A stretch of 64,000 nucleotides of DNA, from positions 62,001 through 126,000 of the forward strand of contig JAOSJO010000022.1 in the NCBI GenBank assembly GCA_027494055.1. The letters run 5' to 3'. Both the position numbers and the translations under genes were made by a program. The stretch comes from Anaerolineae bacterium (GTDB taxonomy: Bacteria > Chloroflexota > Anaerolineae > Aggregatilineales > JAFGMM01). Each line of letters opens with the position of its first letter. Within the stretch, counting starts at the first letter, position 1. Positions 48,907-58,243 of this stretch are shown one piece after another. The notes under the pieces are model-generated. The model saw only the letters and a program-made list of their open reading frames with translations, was not told the origin of the DNA and searched no databases.

Positions 48907-50211
48907 ATGGTGACCGGGAAGACGCTCACAACCGAACGCATCCTCAGCACCCAGTTGGCCGGCCACGTCAGCCAGCGGGTGCGCCTGGAGGGGTGGCTGC
49001 ACAACCTGCGCGACATGGGCGAGATCAACTTCCTGCTCCTGCGCGACCGCGCCGGGCTTGCCCAGGCCGTGCTCAGCCCGGATGACCTGAAGCCGCTGGA
49101 CGGCCTCAAGGTCGAGACCGTGCTCGCGCTGGAGGGCGTTGTCGTCGCCACGCCGCAGGCGCCGGGCGGCCACGAGCTGCACGATGTCCGCATCGACGTG
49201 CTCGCGCCCGTCACGGAGGTCCTGCCGTTCGAGCTGAACAAGCACCGCGTCACCGCCGGGCAGGCGGCCTTCCTCGACCATGCCGTGATCGGCCACCGCC
49301 ACCCGAACCGGCGCGCGATCCTCCGGATTGCGTCGGGCGTGATGGCGGCCTTCCTGCAACACGCTGACGGCGCGCGACTTCACCGAGGTTCAGACGCCCA
49401 AGCTGGTCGCTTCGGCCACCGAGAGCGGGGCCAACGTGTTCGCGGTGGAGTATTTCGGCCAGATCGCCTACCTGGCGCAAAGCCCGCAGTTCTACAAGCA
49501 GATCATGGTCGGCGTGTTCGAGCGCGTCTTCGAGGTCGGGCCGGTGTTCCGCGCCGAGCCGCACAGCACGCCACGCCACATCAACGAGTATGTGAGCCTC
49601 GACGCCGAGTTCGGCTTCATCAAAGACCACTTCGACGTGATGGCCGTCGTCACCGAGGTGGTGCGCGGCATCCTGGACCACCTGCGCGCGCATCACGCCG
49701 CTGACCTCGATCTGCTTGAGGCGGCGCTGCCCGCCCTGCCGGCGACCATCCCGCACATCTACTACCCCGACGCACACGACCTGCTGCTTGCGCGCTTCGG
49801 CATCGAGGCGCACGGCGAGCCAGACCTCGCGCCCGAACACGAGCGCGCGCTGGGGCGTTGGGCGCGCGACGAACACGGCAGCGACTTCCTGTTCGTCACC
49901 GGCTACCCGATGGCGAAACGGCCTTTCTACACCCACCCCGACCCCAACGACCCGACCTACCCAACAGCTTCGACCTGCTCTTCCGGGGCGCGGAGCTGGT
50001 GACCGGCGGGCAGCGGCTGCATCGCTACGCGGATTACGTCGCCGCCGCCAGGCAGGACGGCCTCAAGCAGGAGGCGGTCGAGAGCTACCTTGAGGCGTTC
50101 CGCTACGGGATGCCGCCGCACGGTGGCTTCGCGGTCGGCCTGGAGCGCTTCGTGATGCAGTTGCTCGACATCGACAACATCCGGCTGGCGACGCTCTTCC
50201 CCGCGACATGA
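48907..50211 (+). CDS. aspS: Aspartyl-tRNA synthetase, archaeal type (two indels)
   Basis: About 434 residues. An N-terminal OB-fold anticodon domain (VRLEGWLHNLRDMGEINFLLLRDR) precedes a class II core: motif 2-like FRAEPHSTPRHINEY after YLAQSPQFYKQIM, and motif 3 YGMPPHGGFAVGLERF. This pattern and the short length match the archaeal/nondiscriminating type of AspRS rather than bacterial AspRS (which has a GAD insert) or AsnRS. Frame breaks: an extra base near 49350-49362 (next frame TARDFTEVQTPKL) and a missing base at 49961-49962 (next frame NSFDLLFRGAEL). ATG 48907 has GGAGG seven bases upstream. If nondiscriminating, it would also make Asp-tRNA-Asn for GatCAB. Confidence 0.88.
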
Positions 50212-50358
50212 CCCGGCTGGCCCCCTGAGCGCCAGCGGGGCGCAGGGTTACCGCCGGTGTTGGCAGGGCGACCCGCGCGCCGCCATAATTGACGGTACAG
50301 TGATTCAGACTTTGCGGTGGAAGCCATGATAGCATCCGGTGATGTTGTTCGCGCTCTA

Positions 50359-50437
50359 CCTCACCCCCCGTCCCCCACTCCACCGTGTGGAGAGGGGGAG
50401 TCGAAGCCGCGCGGAGCGCGGCGAGACGGGGGTGAGG
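50359..50437 (+). repeat. CCTCACCCCC intergenic repeat, copy 3
   Basis: CCTCACCCCCC at 50359 and GGGGGTGAGG at 50428-50437 as inverse ends, with an inner CCCACTCCACC/GTGTGGAGAGGGGG-like hairpin. It fills part of the 299-base gap 50212-50510 after aspS; the rest shows no gene. Confidence 0.7.
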
Positions 50438-50510
50438 TCGAGCAAGATACGCACGCAACGTCGCCACTGCATACGATTGAATCAGTTCGGTAAAAGACGA
50501 GGGATTGCAC

Positions 50511-50796
50511 ATGGGCACAGACGCCAAACTCGAAGCACAACTGGCCGCCTTGTTTGAGGAAGCCGGCAACGCACACCACCAGGCGTTCACCGAAAGCGAC
50601 GGCGACGACCCGGAATGGCCACTGTGGTACGCCGATTACCTGCATGAGAAGCTGAGCAAGGCGCTCGGTGCGGGGGTTCACCCGGAGCGAACTGGTGTAC
50701 CTGCTCGTGATGGTCGCCAAGGAGCAGGCTCTGCGCGCGCCCGGCGCAAACTGGGCGCGCTACTACGCGCGCTTCTTCGCGGCCCGCTATATTTAG
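50511..50796 (+). CDS. Small conserved-looking protein of unknown function (one indel)
   Basis: About 94 residues. ATG 50511 has GAGGGA eight bases upstream. The sequence is TDAKLEAQLAALFEEAGNAH, then WPLWYADYLHEKLSKALGAG; an extra G in 50672-50676 breaks the frame, and the next frame gives FTRSELVYLLVMVAKEQ and ends at TAG 50794-50796. Predicted mostly helical with no membrane segment or known motif. I do not recognise the family, although the RSELVYLLV tail looks like a conserved core. Confidence 0.6.
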
Positions 50797-50824
50797 CGGC
50801 GCTATGCGTAGGGAGGATGTGGCG

Positions 50825-50974
50825 GTATCTCTTCACCTTCTGGTCCCCGCGACTGAAGTCGCGGGCTAATTCGTATTTCTGTCGCCCTTGCTCTGCGATT
50901 AGCTGCCGACTTTGGTCGGCAGTTACGAAAAACACACAACGACACGACGCCCAGTGGATAAGGTGAACCGATAC
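50825..50974 (+). mobile_element. Double-hairpin element, copy B
   Basis: Ends GTATCTCTTCACCTT and AAGGTGAACCGATAC. Hairpins CCCGCGACT-GA-AGTCGCGGG (50846-50865) and TGCCGACT-TT-GGTCGGCA (50904-50921). No gene within it; it lies between the small gene and a minus-strand membrane protein gene. Confidence 0.75.
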
Positions 50975-50984
50975 GCTTGGCACC

Positions 50985-52643
50985 CTATTCGCGCGCTGCC
51001 TGGTCCTTTGGCGCGAGGATGACGTACTCGAAACCGTTCATCGGGATCGTGTCAACCGGCGCATACGCCGCCGCCACCGCTTCCAGCACCGGCGGCGGGT
51101 AGAACTGCGCGCGGTAGATGACGTGGGCGAACGCCTGCGCCGAAATCATGTCGGTGAGGGCCGTCGGGTCGTAGAGGCCGTTGAAGTACAGGTTCTGAAG
51201 CTGCGTCGGGTTGCTCACCACCTCCCGGCCGGCGGCGAGCATGAAGCCGGCCTCTTCTGAGAGCACCGGCTGCTCCGTCGCCTCGATATACGACACGATG
51301 CGCCACCCCGCCGCATGGTCCGCTTCCGTCGGAATCTGGCCGAGTCGCGCATAGCCCACCACCCACCCGGCGGAGTCGAAGAAGGCGAAGCCGGTGTTGG
51401 CCTCCATGCGCAGCGTGCGGCTCAGCGGCCCAAAGACCGGCCCCTCTGTCGGCATGTGGCGCACCGCCAGCGCGTAGGTGAGGAAGATCACCGGGACCAG
51501 GACATAGCCCAAGCGCCGCGCAGCCCTGGGCGCGTTCGCCCCCTCACCTGCCGGAGGCGCTGCGCGGCGGGGGATGATGCGCCGCGCCAGCCGCGTGATG
51601 TAGTTCGGCTCGAAGCGCCAGTCCCCTGCCCAGGTGCGCGCCGCGAAGATGCCCGCCAGGATGCACATCGCGGCGATGGCGGTGGCGAAGTAACTGTCGC
51701 CCGCGCCCCACTTACCGGAGAGCGCCGCCCCAACCGTGGCGACGGCAAACCACACGCTGTAGATCGACAGGCGGTCGAAGTACAGCTCGTAGAGCGCCAG
51801 CAGCGCCGCCGGGATGATGAGCGCGCCGTGCAGCCCGAACCATTGCAGGTACAGGTCGCGCGCCTGCCCTGGGATGTACTGGTTCACGTTGGCGGCGACC
51901 GTGTTCAGCCACCACTGGCCGCCGGTGCTGGCGTCGATCCACAGGAAGATGGCCGCGCCCACCGCCGCGACGCCCACCCCCCAGATCAATGCCCGCTTCG
52001 GGTTGCGCAGGAACAGGAACAGGAACGCCGCCGCAATCGAGATGACGGCGAGCTGTTTGGTGTAGCCGGCGGCGACCAGGCACAGGCCGCCCAACGCCAG
52101 CCCGCGCCAGCCCCGGCTGCGCGCGAGAGTCACGACCGCGAGCGTCTCCCACATCACCATGCACATGTGCTGCCGGAACAGCGGTCCGACGTGGTAGACG
52201 GTGTTGCTGGCGAGGAAGGCCAGCCCGGAGAGCGCCGCGATTGCGGCGGCGATTGGCGCGGCGATTGCCCGGCGGGGAACCTCGCGGTACACCGCGTAGG
52301 CAATCACGGCGGCGTTGACCAGGGTGCCGGCGAAGCCAAGCGAGCGCCCGATCCAGTACTGCGGACCAAAGAGATGCACCAGCGGCGCGGCGATCACATG
52401 GAAGAGCGGCGGGTAGTTGGAGGCGTAGAAGGGGTAGGTCTCGTTTTCGCGGTAGGGCCACTCGCCCCGGCTGAAGAGCAGGGTGTCGTACAGCTCGAAG
52501 CCCTCGCCCTGGTCGTAATCGAAAGGGAACTGGAAGAGCGCGAAAGCGTAATGGATGTAGATGAGCAGGTAGCCGACGAAGATCACGAGCGCGAGCGCGA
52601 GCAGCGCGCGCCCGGCCCACACGAACCACCGGCTCGCGTTCAT
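50985..52643 (-). CDS. Multi-pass membrane protein, GT39/PMT-like
   Basis: 552 residues with about 10-11 hydrophobic helices, starting WFVWAGRALLALALVIFVGYLL. The motifs FPFDYDQGEGFELYD and YASNYPPLFHVIAAPLV resemble the first loop and Y-P-P segment of protein-mannosyltransferase/ArnT-type enzymes, which use polyprenyl-linked sugars. The C-terminal periplasmic part has no recognised domain. Specific activity is not established. The start ATG overlaps the stop of the next minus-strand gene by four bases. Confidence 0.75.
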   Translation of the reverse strand: MNASRWFVWAGRALLALALVIFVGYLLIYIHYAFALFQFPFDYDQGEGFELYDTLLFSRGEWPYRENETYPFYASNYPPLFHVIAAPLVHLFGPQYWIGRSLGFAGTLVNAAVIAYAVYREVPRRAIAAPIAAAIAALSGLAFLASNTVYHVGPLFRQHMCMVMWETLAVVTLARSRGWRGLALGGLCLVAAGYTKQLAVISIAAAFLFLFLRNPKRALIWGVGVAAVGAAIFLWIDASTGGQWWLNTVAANVNQYIPGQARDLYLQWFGLHGALIIPAALLALYELYFDRLSIYSVWFAVATVGAALSGKWGAGDSYFATAIAAMCILAGIFAARTWAGDWRFEPNYITRLARRIIPRRAAPPAGEGANAPRAARRLGYVLVPVIFLTYALAVRHMPTEGPVFGPLSRTLRMEANTGFAFFDSAGWVVGYARLGQIPTEADHAAGWRIVSYIEATEQPVLSEEAGFMLAAGREVVSNPTQLQNLYFNGLYDPTALTDMISAQAFAHVIYRAQFYPPPVLEAVAAAYAPVDTIPMNGFEYVILAPKDQAARE

Positions 52644-52846
52644 GCCGGCCTGTCACCCAGGGGGATCAGCGTGAGGCCAACGATGGCAGCGACGACGCAA
52701 CCCACCATGGCGGCGGCCTGGGTCGGGCCGATGATGCCCATCCCGCCGGGCATCAGGTCCACCACCAGGCTGCCCACAAAGCCGAGCACGCCGCCGGCGA
52801 CCATGAGGATGCCCAACGTGCGTTTGGTGAGGGGTCGCTCCAACAT
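52640..52846 (-). CDS. Small two-helix membrane protein
   Basis: 68 residues. Two hydrophobic segments, LGILMVAGGVLGFVGSLVVDL and AAAMVGCVVAAIVGLTLIPL (each about 20), with a short polar start. Its stop overlaps the start of the following membrane protein gene (ATGA), so the two are coupled and may work together. No known family recognised. Confidence 0.65.
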   Translation of the reverse strand: MLERPLTKRTLGILMVAGGVLGFVGSLVVDLMPGGMGIIGPTQAAAMVGCVVAAIVGLTLIPLGDRPA

Positions 52847-52897
52847 CGCGCCGGCAAGTATAGCAGGTGGGGTGCCTGCCGCAACTCCTGTTGGGCC

Positions 52898-53049
52898 GGT
52901 ATCTGTTCACCTTTGGGTTCCGCGACTGAAGTCGCGGGCTAATTCGTGTTCTTCCCCGCTTTCTTCTGCGATTAGCCGACGACTTTAGTCGTCGGGTTGC
53001 GAAAATCACACCGTGGTGTGATACCGAGCGGACAACGTGAATGGATACC
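52898..53049 (+). mobile_element. Double-hairpin element, copy C
   Basis: Ends GGTATCTGTTCACCTT and AACGTGAATGGATACC. Hairpins CCGCGACT-GA-AGTCGCGG (52920-52937) and CGACGACT-TT-AGTCGTCG (52977-52995 region). It is flanked by an exact 18-base direct repeat, CCGCAACTCCTGTTGGGC, at 52879-52896 and 53069-53086, which may mark an insertion or a local duplication. It occupies half of the 310-base gap 52847-53156. Confidence 0.75.
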
Positions 53050-53156
53050 TGCGACCAATCTTGTTGGGCCGCAACTCCTGTTGGGCGCAACCCAGAGCGC
53101 CAGTGTGCGTAATGGAGTGTGAAAGGCTGTAGCAATTCGCATAGGAGTAGCGCCAG

Positions 53157-53948
53157 ATGACTGAGCATGAGGAACGCAACCAGGAAATGATCCAGGAGCC
53201 GGAAGCGCCCGCCGAGCCGACCGCTTCGGAGGCGATTGAGCGGTTTTCAACCAACGTGAAGGAAACCAGCGCGCGCGCCGACCTCGACGGCGAGGCAGCG
53301 CAGGAAGTTGTGGAAGAGTACGAGTCGAAGTATTACGGTTCGGGCCGCAAGCCGGCGGCGACGCAGGAAGCGGCCCAGCCGCCGCGCCCGGCGAAGCCGG
53401 CAGCGCCGCCGCCGCCGCCCCCACCGCCCGCGCGCAAGCCGAAGGACGAGGGGCGCGCGATCACGGTAGCGCAGCCGCTCTCCAGCGAGGACGAACGCCT
53501 GTGGGCCGCGCTCGCGCACGCCACCGTGCCGCTCACGCTGCTCCTGGGCATCTTCAGCGCCGGGGTGCTGCTGGTCGTGCTGATCTTCGCGCCGCTGGCG
53601 ATCTACTTCTGGTATCGCGACCGCTCGCGCTTCGTGGCCTACCACGCGCTGCAGGCCTTCGTGATGCAGTTGGCGGCGACGTTCGGCGTGATCGGCGTGG
53701 CGGTGGTCGGCGCGATCCTGCTGGCGCTGGCAATCGCAGTCTCCGGCGTGCTCAGCATCGTGCTGATCGGCATCCCGTTCCTGATCGTGTTCGTGCTGGT
53801 GGCGGTGGTGTTCGCCATCGCGATGATCGCCGCGCCGTTCGTCATGGCGGTCTACGCGCTGGTGGCCGCCGCCGAGACCTACAACGGGCGCGACTTCCGC
53901 TACAAGTGGATCGGCGACTGGGTGGAGCAGTGGATGGCGAAGGCGTAA
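53157..53948 (+). CDS. DUF4870-like membrane protein with proline-rich linker
   Basis: 263 residues. An acidic N-terminal region (1-60) and a proline-rich linker (PPPPPPPPARKP near 85-95) precede a hydrophobic domain from about residue 105 with DERLWAALAHATVPL and YHALQAFVMQLAA, characteristic of DUF4870 proteins, then three more membrane helices and WIGDWVEQWM at the end. Function unknown. An ATG at 53157 follows AGTAGCG weakly. Convergent with lspA. Confidence 0.75.
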   Translation: MTEHEERNQEMIQEPEAPAEPTASEAIERFSTNVKETSARADLDGEAAQEVVEEYESKYYGSGRKPAATQEAAQPPRPAKPAAPPPPPPPPARKPKDEGRAITVAQPLSSEDERLWAALAHATVPLTLLLGIFSAGVLLVVLIFAPLAIYFWYRDRSRFVAYHALQAFVMQLAATFGVIGVAVVGAILLALAIAVSGVLSIVLIGIPFLIVFVLVAVVFAIAMIAAPFVMAVYALVAAAETYNGRDFRYKWIGDWVEQWMAKA

Positions 53949-54042
53949 ACTGCGCGTCAGTCGGTGCACGCAACCGCGCCGGTGGTGGGTTCGCCCGCCC
54001 CGGCGCGTTTTCTTTTGCTGCTTTGGGCCGCCGCGCGTGGCC

Positions 54043-54570
54043 TCATTCGATTTCGGGGGTGGATGGCTGTTTGTCCGGGGGCGTCGGGTCATCGTCTGGC
54101 TGGCGACGCTCCCGGCGTTCGTCCAGGAACAGCGCGAGGACGAGCACGCCCACGCCGATCACGATGCAGCTATCGGCCACGTTGAAAACCGGCCAGAACT
54201 TGACGTGGATGAAGTCCACCACGTGGCCCAGCCGCACCCGGTCGATGAAGTTGCCGAGCGCGCCGGCAAGCTGCAACCCCAGCGCGACCCGGATCAGCCA
54301 GCCGCCGTCGGGCAGGCTGCGGTAGAAGTAGATGATGAGGCCCACCACCACGAGCGCGATGACAAGGAACACCGCGCCGGCGTCGGGGAAGATGCCGAAG
54401 ACCGCGCCCGTGTTGGTCGTGTGCGTGATGGCGAAGAGGTGTGACAGCGCAGGGATGGGTGCCCACTCCGCGTTGAGCGGCAGGTAGGCGATCACGAGCG
54501 CTTTCGTGACCTGGTCAACGAGGACGGCGCCGACCGTGACGGCTACAAGGAGAAGCCAGCGTCTACGCAC
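54043..54570 (-). CDS. lspA: Lipoprotein signal peptidase
   Basis: 175 residues. Signal peptidase II, which cuts lipoprotein signal peptides at the membrane. Four helices; the conserved stretches DQVTKALV, NTGAVFG (usual N-x-G-A), GNFIDRVRLGHVVDFI and FNVADSCIVIG hold the catalytic aspartates, D in RLGHVVD and D in NVAD. The C-terminal tail is charged and proline-rich. It follows the DksA-like gene by 12 bases on the same strand. Lipoproteins at 30016 and 55017 are possible substrates. Confidence 0.93.
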   Translation of the reverse strand: MRRRWLLLVAVTVGAVLVDQVTKALVIAYLPLNAEWAPIPALSHLFAITHTTNTGAVFGIFPDAGAVFLVIALVVVGLIIYFYRSLPDGGWLIRVALGLQLAGALGNFIDRVRLGHVVDFIHVKFWPVFNVADSCIVIGVGVLVLALFLDERRERRQPDDDPTPPDKQPSTPEIE

Positions 54571-54582
54571 CGTGCACCGCGC

Positions 54583-54936
54583 CTAGCGGTTGTTGTGGTA
54601 ATCGCGCGTCTCGGCGCAGCGCATACACAGGCTGGTATGGGGGATGGCCTCAAGCCGGGCGATGTCGATAACCTTGCCGCAGTTGTCGCAGACGCCGTAG
54701 GTGCCCTTTTCGAAGCGCTCCAGCGCCTCCTCGACCTCGCGGAGGGTTCTGGCGATGTTGTTGCGCATGGCCTGCTCAGCCGCCTGGTCGAAAGCGTAAG
54801 TGCCGGCGTCGGCGGGGTGGGTTTCATAACCGATGAACCACTGCTTGGCCCTGGCGTCCAGTTCCTGGAGGTCGGCGAGGAGCGATTCGCGCTGGACTTT
54901 CAATTCGTCGTGGATCTGCTCGTATGTGGTCGTCAT
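54583..54936 (-). CDS. DksA/TraR-type zinc finger protein
   Basis: About 117 residues from ATG 54936, which has AAGGG seven bases upstream; ATG 54942 is an alternative. A helical N-terminal half (LKVQRESLLADLQELDA) is followed by a four-cysteine finger, CDNC...CMRC, with GKVIDIARLEAIPHTSLC between. This layout is typical of the DksA/TraR/YteA family, which modulates RNA polymerase or, in YteA-like members, has sporulation-related or unknown roles. Located just upstream of lspA, as in other bacteria. Confidence 0.88.
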   Translation of the reverse strand: MTTTYEQIHDELKVQRESLLADLQELDARAKQWFIGYETHPADAGTYAFDQAAEQAMRNNIARTLREVEEALERFEKGTYGVCDNCGKVIDIARLEAIPHTSLCMRCAETRDYHNNR

Positions 54937-55016
54937 GACCATGCCCTTTGAAATATTGCACGCGATTGTACCGTGAGCCTTGAGGCGCGGCAACAACGAC
55001 CGGCTTTGCGCTCCGC

Positions 55017-56330
55017 CTACTGGTAGGCCCGCAGCGTGCGCGCAATCTCATCGAAGCGCGTCAGGTCGCCGTAGCCCATCATGCGCAGGCTGCGCCCGCC
55101 GATCACCGTGTAGAGGCCGGCCACCTGCCCAAACGGCCCCATCACCTGGAGCCGGATCGCGGGCACGCCGTCGGCCAGCTCCCAGCGCTGCTCCCACAGC
55201 ACGCCCCCGCCGGCGGCGGCGACCTCCGTCCGGGCGTTCCCGGCCATCGCCTCCAGCCCCATGCCCTGGCCCCGCTCACTGAACACGACCTCGATCTTGG
55301 TCTGCCCAATTGGGATGGTGTCCCTACCCGGCGCGCTTGACACGTCATACGAGGTCAGGACAATCACCGCGCGCGTGTCATCGACGATCCAGCGCGCGGG
55401 GTAGTCGAAGGCAAAGCCGAGCCTGGAGTTGGCGTAGGTGTCCGTCGCTGCCGTGAAGACAGGCGTGCTGGCCTCCGCCGCGCGCCCCGGCCAGGGAGGC
55501 GGCGATCACCGGCAGGTTGCGCGCCAGCGCCTCAGACGCCGCGCCGGACTCCGCGCTGAAGCCGACGCCGGCGACGGTGACATACGCCACCGCGACCCAT
55601 CCCTGTTCGCCCGCCGGCGTGACGGCGGCATACCAATCGCCACACTGGCCGACCAGCGTCAGCCGCGTCCCGCGCGGGATGGTGTTCAGGATCGCGGCGG
55701 CAGGGCTGGGGGCGGCGCGCAGATTGAGTTGGTCGGCGTCGGTGATTCTCGCCGTTGAACGTGCCGGGCAGCGCCGCCGCAACGTCGATGATGGCAATCT
55801 CGTCGGCGCGGAGGATCGCGCCCTCCCTGCGCGCCGGCCGCGCGGATCGTCGTGCACGGGACCAGGTCAGCGATCTGCGCGGGCTGGCCGTCGCCCGTGC
55901 GGATGTCGGTCCACTCGAAGGCCTGGACGCCCTCAATGCCCGACACGGGGGCGGCGAGGCTGACGAGGTTGGACTCAGCGATGACGCTGGCGACCACGCC
56001 CCGGATCGTGAGGACGACATAGCTGCCGGCGGCAGGTGGGGCCTCGGTCGCCCCGGCGTCGGCAGGAGAGGCCTCCACGGGGGCCGGCGTCGGCGTCGAT
56101 GTGGCGGCGCGCGCAGCGATCTGGGTTTCCAGGCGCACGTTCTCGGCCATCAGCGCCGCGACCGTGCCCGCCGGCGTGGCCTCAGCCACGTCGGCCCCGG
56201 CTGGGGCATCCTCGAACTCAATCCCAATCTGAAGCGTGCCGCCGCACGCAAGCGCCGCCGCCGCAACCGGCAGCGCCAGCAGAAGTAGATAACGCCATCT
56301 CCAGATTCGGCGGACCTTTTGGCGCCGCAT
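55017..56330 (-). CDS. SH3b-containing lipoprotein (three indels)
   Basis: About 435 residues read across four frames. ATG 56330 gives a lipoprotein signal (LLLLALPVAAAALAC lipobox). A low-complexity linker, then an SH3b domain (ITDADQLNLRAAPSPAAAIL, ...QGWVAVAYVTV), and a C-terminal domain starting YANSRLGFAFDYPARWIVDD, which resembles PsbP-like/DUF1795 folds. Frame breaks: an extra base in 55821-55827, an indel near 55748-55753, and an extra base in 55485-55488. Anchored outside the membrane, probably binding wall or protein ligands. The parts were joined from family register, so the exact residue count is uncertain. Confidence 0.75.
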
Positions 56331-56441
56331 CAACCCGTCCCGGTATCGCTTGAGCTTGCCTGAGGATATGGTAGCCCTCCAGTCACTTCGACACAGGAAG
56401 AGGGGGCGCGTTGCCGCGCCCCCCCTCAGACTCTAGCACAC

Positions 56442-57208
56442 TTACTGCGCCATGCGATACGTGACGGTGACATCGACGCCGACGGCCAACTGCCCCTCTT
56501 CGATCAGCGGGCCGCCACCGCCGCCGCCCAAACCCTGGGCGGCGAACGGCTGGGGCGATGACCCGCCGCGGTACGTCTCATCGACGGTGATCACCTCACC
56601 CAGCGTGACGCCCAGCGCCTGCGCGATCTGTTCCGCGCGCGCCCGCGCGTCTTCGAGCGCCATGACGCGCGCCTCCCGCTCCAAGCTGGCTGTGTCGTCA
56701 ATGCTGAAGTTCAGGCCAAACACGTTCGTCGCGCCCGCGTCCAGCGCTGCGTCGATCACGCCCTCCAGCGCGCCCACGTCGCGCACCGTCACCAGCAGCG
56801 TGTTCTCCGCACGGAAGACGCGCTCGCCGGTCGGCGTGCCGGCCTGCGGGTCGAAGCGGTCTTCCGACCAGACGTTGAAGCCGGCGGTTTGCAGGTCTTC
56901 CTCGGCGACGCCGGCGTTCCGCAGCGCCTCGCGGACGTCGGTCATGATCCGGTTCACCTCGGCAACCGCGCTGCCGATGTCGGCGTTCATCACGTTCGCG
57001 CCCAGGCGGACGAGCGCCACGTCAGGGGGCGCCGAACGCCTTGCCGAACCCGCGCACCGTTATCGTGTTCGTCCACCGCGTCCGCGCCCTGTGTGGCCGG
57101 CGCGGCAGCGACCGGCGTCACGCGCGCGTAGCCCAACGCGAGCGCCATCACGGACACCAGCGTCAGCCCGGCGAGGAGTAAAGTCTTCCAGTTCAGCAGT
57201 TGTTTCAT
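56442..57208 (-). CDS. SIMPL (DUF541) domain protein (two indels)
   Basis: About 254 residues. ATG 57208 with GGAGG upstream opens a signal peptide (LLLAGLTLVSVMALALGYA...VAAAPA). Two extra bases (near 57062-57070, and in the G run 57025-57029) break the start; correcting them gives ITVRGFGKAFGAPDVALVRLGA, the typical first strand of SIMPL. ALEDARARAEQIAQALGVTLG and DVTVTYRM complete the fold. Periplasmic or extracytoplasmic; function unknown. Confidence 0.82.
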
Positions 57209-57319
57209 AGCGAATACCTCCTGCCTGCGTGTTTACTGCTCAGGTTATGCTCAAGCCGGACTATAGCGCGCGGGTGTTTCAGGGGGATGGCAGGGCCGTC
57301 ACAGCCTCGCTACCGGATG

Positions 57320-58243
57320 TTACCGTTCTGTGACACGCGCCACGGGGAGGCGCAGCGAGAAAACCGTGCCCTCGCCGAGGCGGCTGCGGAGCATCACCTG
57401 GCCGCCATGGCGCTCGGCCACGGCGCGCACCAGCGAAAGGCCGAGGCCGCTGCCCGCTACGCCGCGCGCGCCCTTGCCGCGATACAGCTCCTCCCACACG
57501 TGGGGCATCTCCGCGTCAGGGATGCCCGCACCGGTGTCGGCGACCTCGATGATGACGGTGGAGCCGTCCTCGAAGGCGCGCAGTTCGATGGTATCGCCGG
57601 GCCGGGTGAACTTCAGCGCGTTATCGAGCAGGTTGTGAATCGCCAGGGAGAGCAAATCCCAGTCGCCGTAGACGGCCGGCAGCGGCCAGGGCGCCTGCGG
57701 GATGCTGAAGGTGATGCGGCGGTCCTGCGCCTCCGGGCGCTCCTGCGCAATCACCAGGGCCTCGCGCAGCAGCAGCGCCACATCCACCGAGCTGCGTTCG
57801 ATGGTGTACCGGCCCAGTTCGGCGAGCTTGCGCAGGTCAGCGACCAGCCGGCTGAGGCGCAACGCCTGATCTTCGACGCTGACGAGCGCCTTCTGCCGCA
57901 TGTCCTCCGACGGGGCCTCGACCACGTTCGCCAGCCCGGCGCGGATGGCGGTCAGCGGGTTCTTGAGTTCGTGGTCCAGGCGGCGCAAGAAGCGGATGCG
58001 GTCCTCAGCCGCCTGCGCCTGGACGCGCCGGATGGTCCGACGGCGCACCCGCTCGACCCACTCCCAGACGGCGAGCGTCACAGCGATCAACGCCGACGCG
58101 CCGAGGCCGACAATCAGCGCCGCCGTGGCAAGATCGACCCGGATGACCAGGATGGGGTTGGACTCCGAGCCGAGGCGCAGCAGCAGCACCGCGAGCAATA
58201 CGAGGGCCGCCGGCACAAGGGCGGTGAGCCAGCGCCACTTCAC
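57320..58243 (-). CDS. Sensor histidine kinase
   Basis: 307 residues. Two hydrophobic segments at the N terminus with almost no sensor loop between them, then HisKA with the phospho-accepting His in FLRRLDHELKNPLTAIR, and HATPase_c with N-box NLLDNALKFT, G1 DTGAGIP and G2 GSGLGLSLV. A membrane kinase that probably senses within the membrane or through a partner. Its start overlaps the regulator's stop by four bases. Intact. Confidence 0.92.
   Translation of the reverse strand: MKWRWLTALVPAALVLLAVLLLRLGSESNPILVIRVDLATAALIVGLGASALIAVTLAVWEWVERVRRRTIRRVQAQAAEDRIRFLRRLDHELKNPLTAIRAGLANVVEAPSEDMRQKALVSVEDQALRLSRLVADLRKLAELGRYTIERSSVDVALLLREALVIAQERPEAQDRRITFSIPQAPWPLPAVYGDWDLLSLAIHNLLDNALKFTRPGDTIELRAFEDGSTVIIEVADTGAGIPDAEMPHVWEELYRGKGARGVAGSGLGLSLVRAVAERHGGQVMLRSRLGEGTVFSLRLPVARVTER

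Noticed and set aside
48907..50211. Asparaginyl-tRNA synthetase
   Set aside because: AsnRS and archaeal AspRS are related, but the ATESGANVFAVEYF, YKQIM and RYGMPPHGGFAVGLERF stretches and the Asp specifier fit archaeal-type AspRS better.
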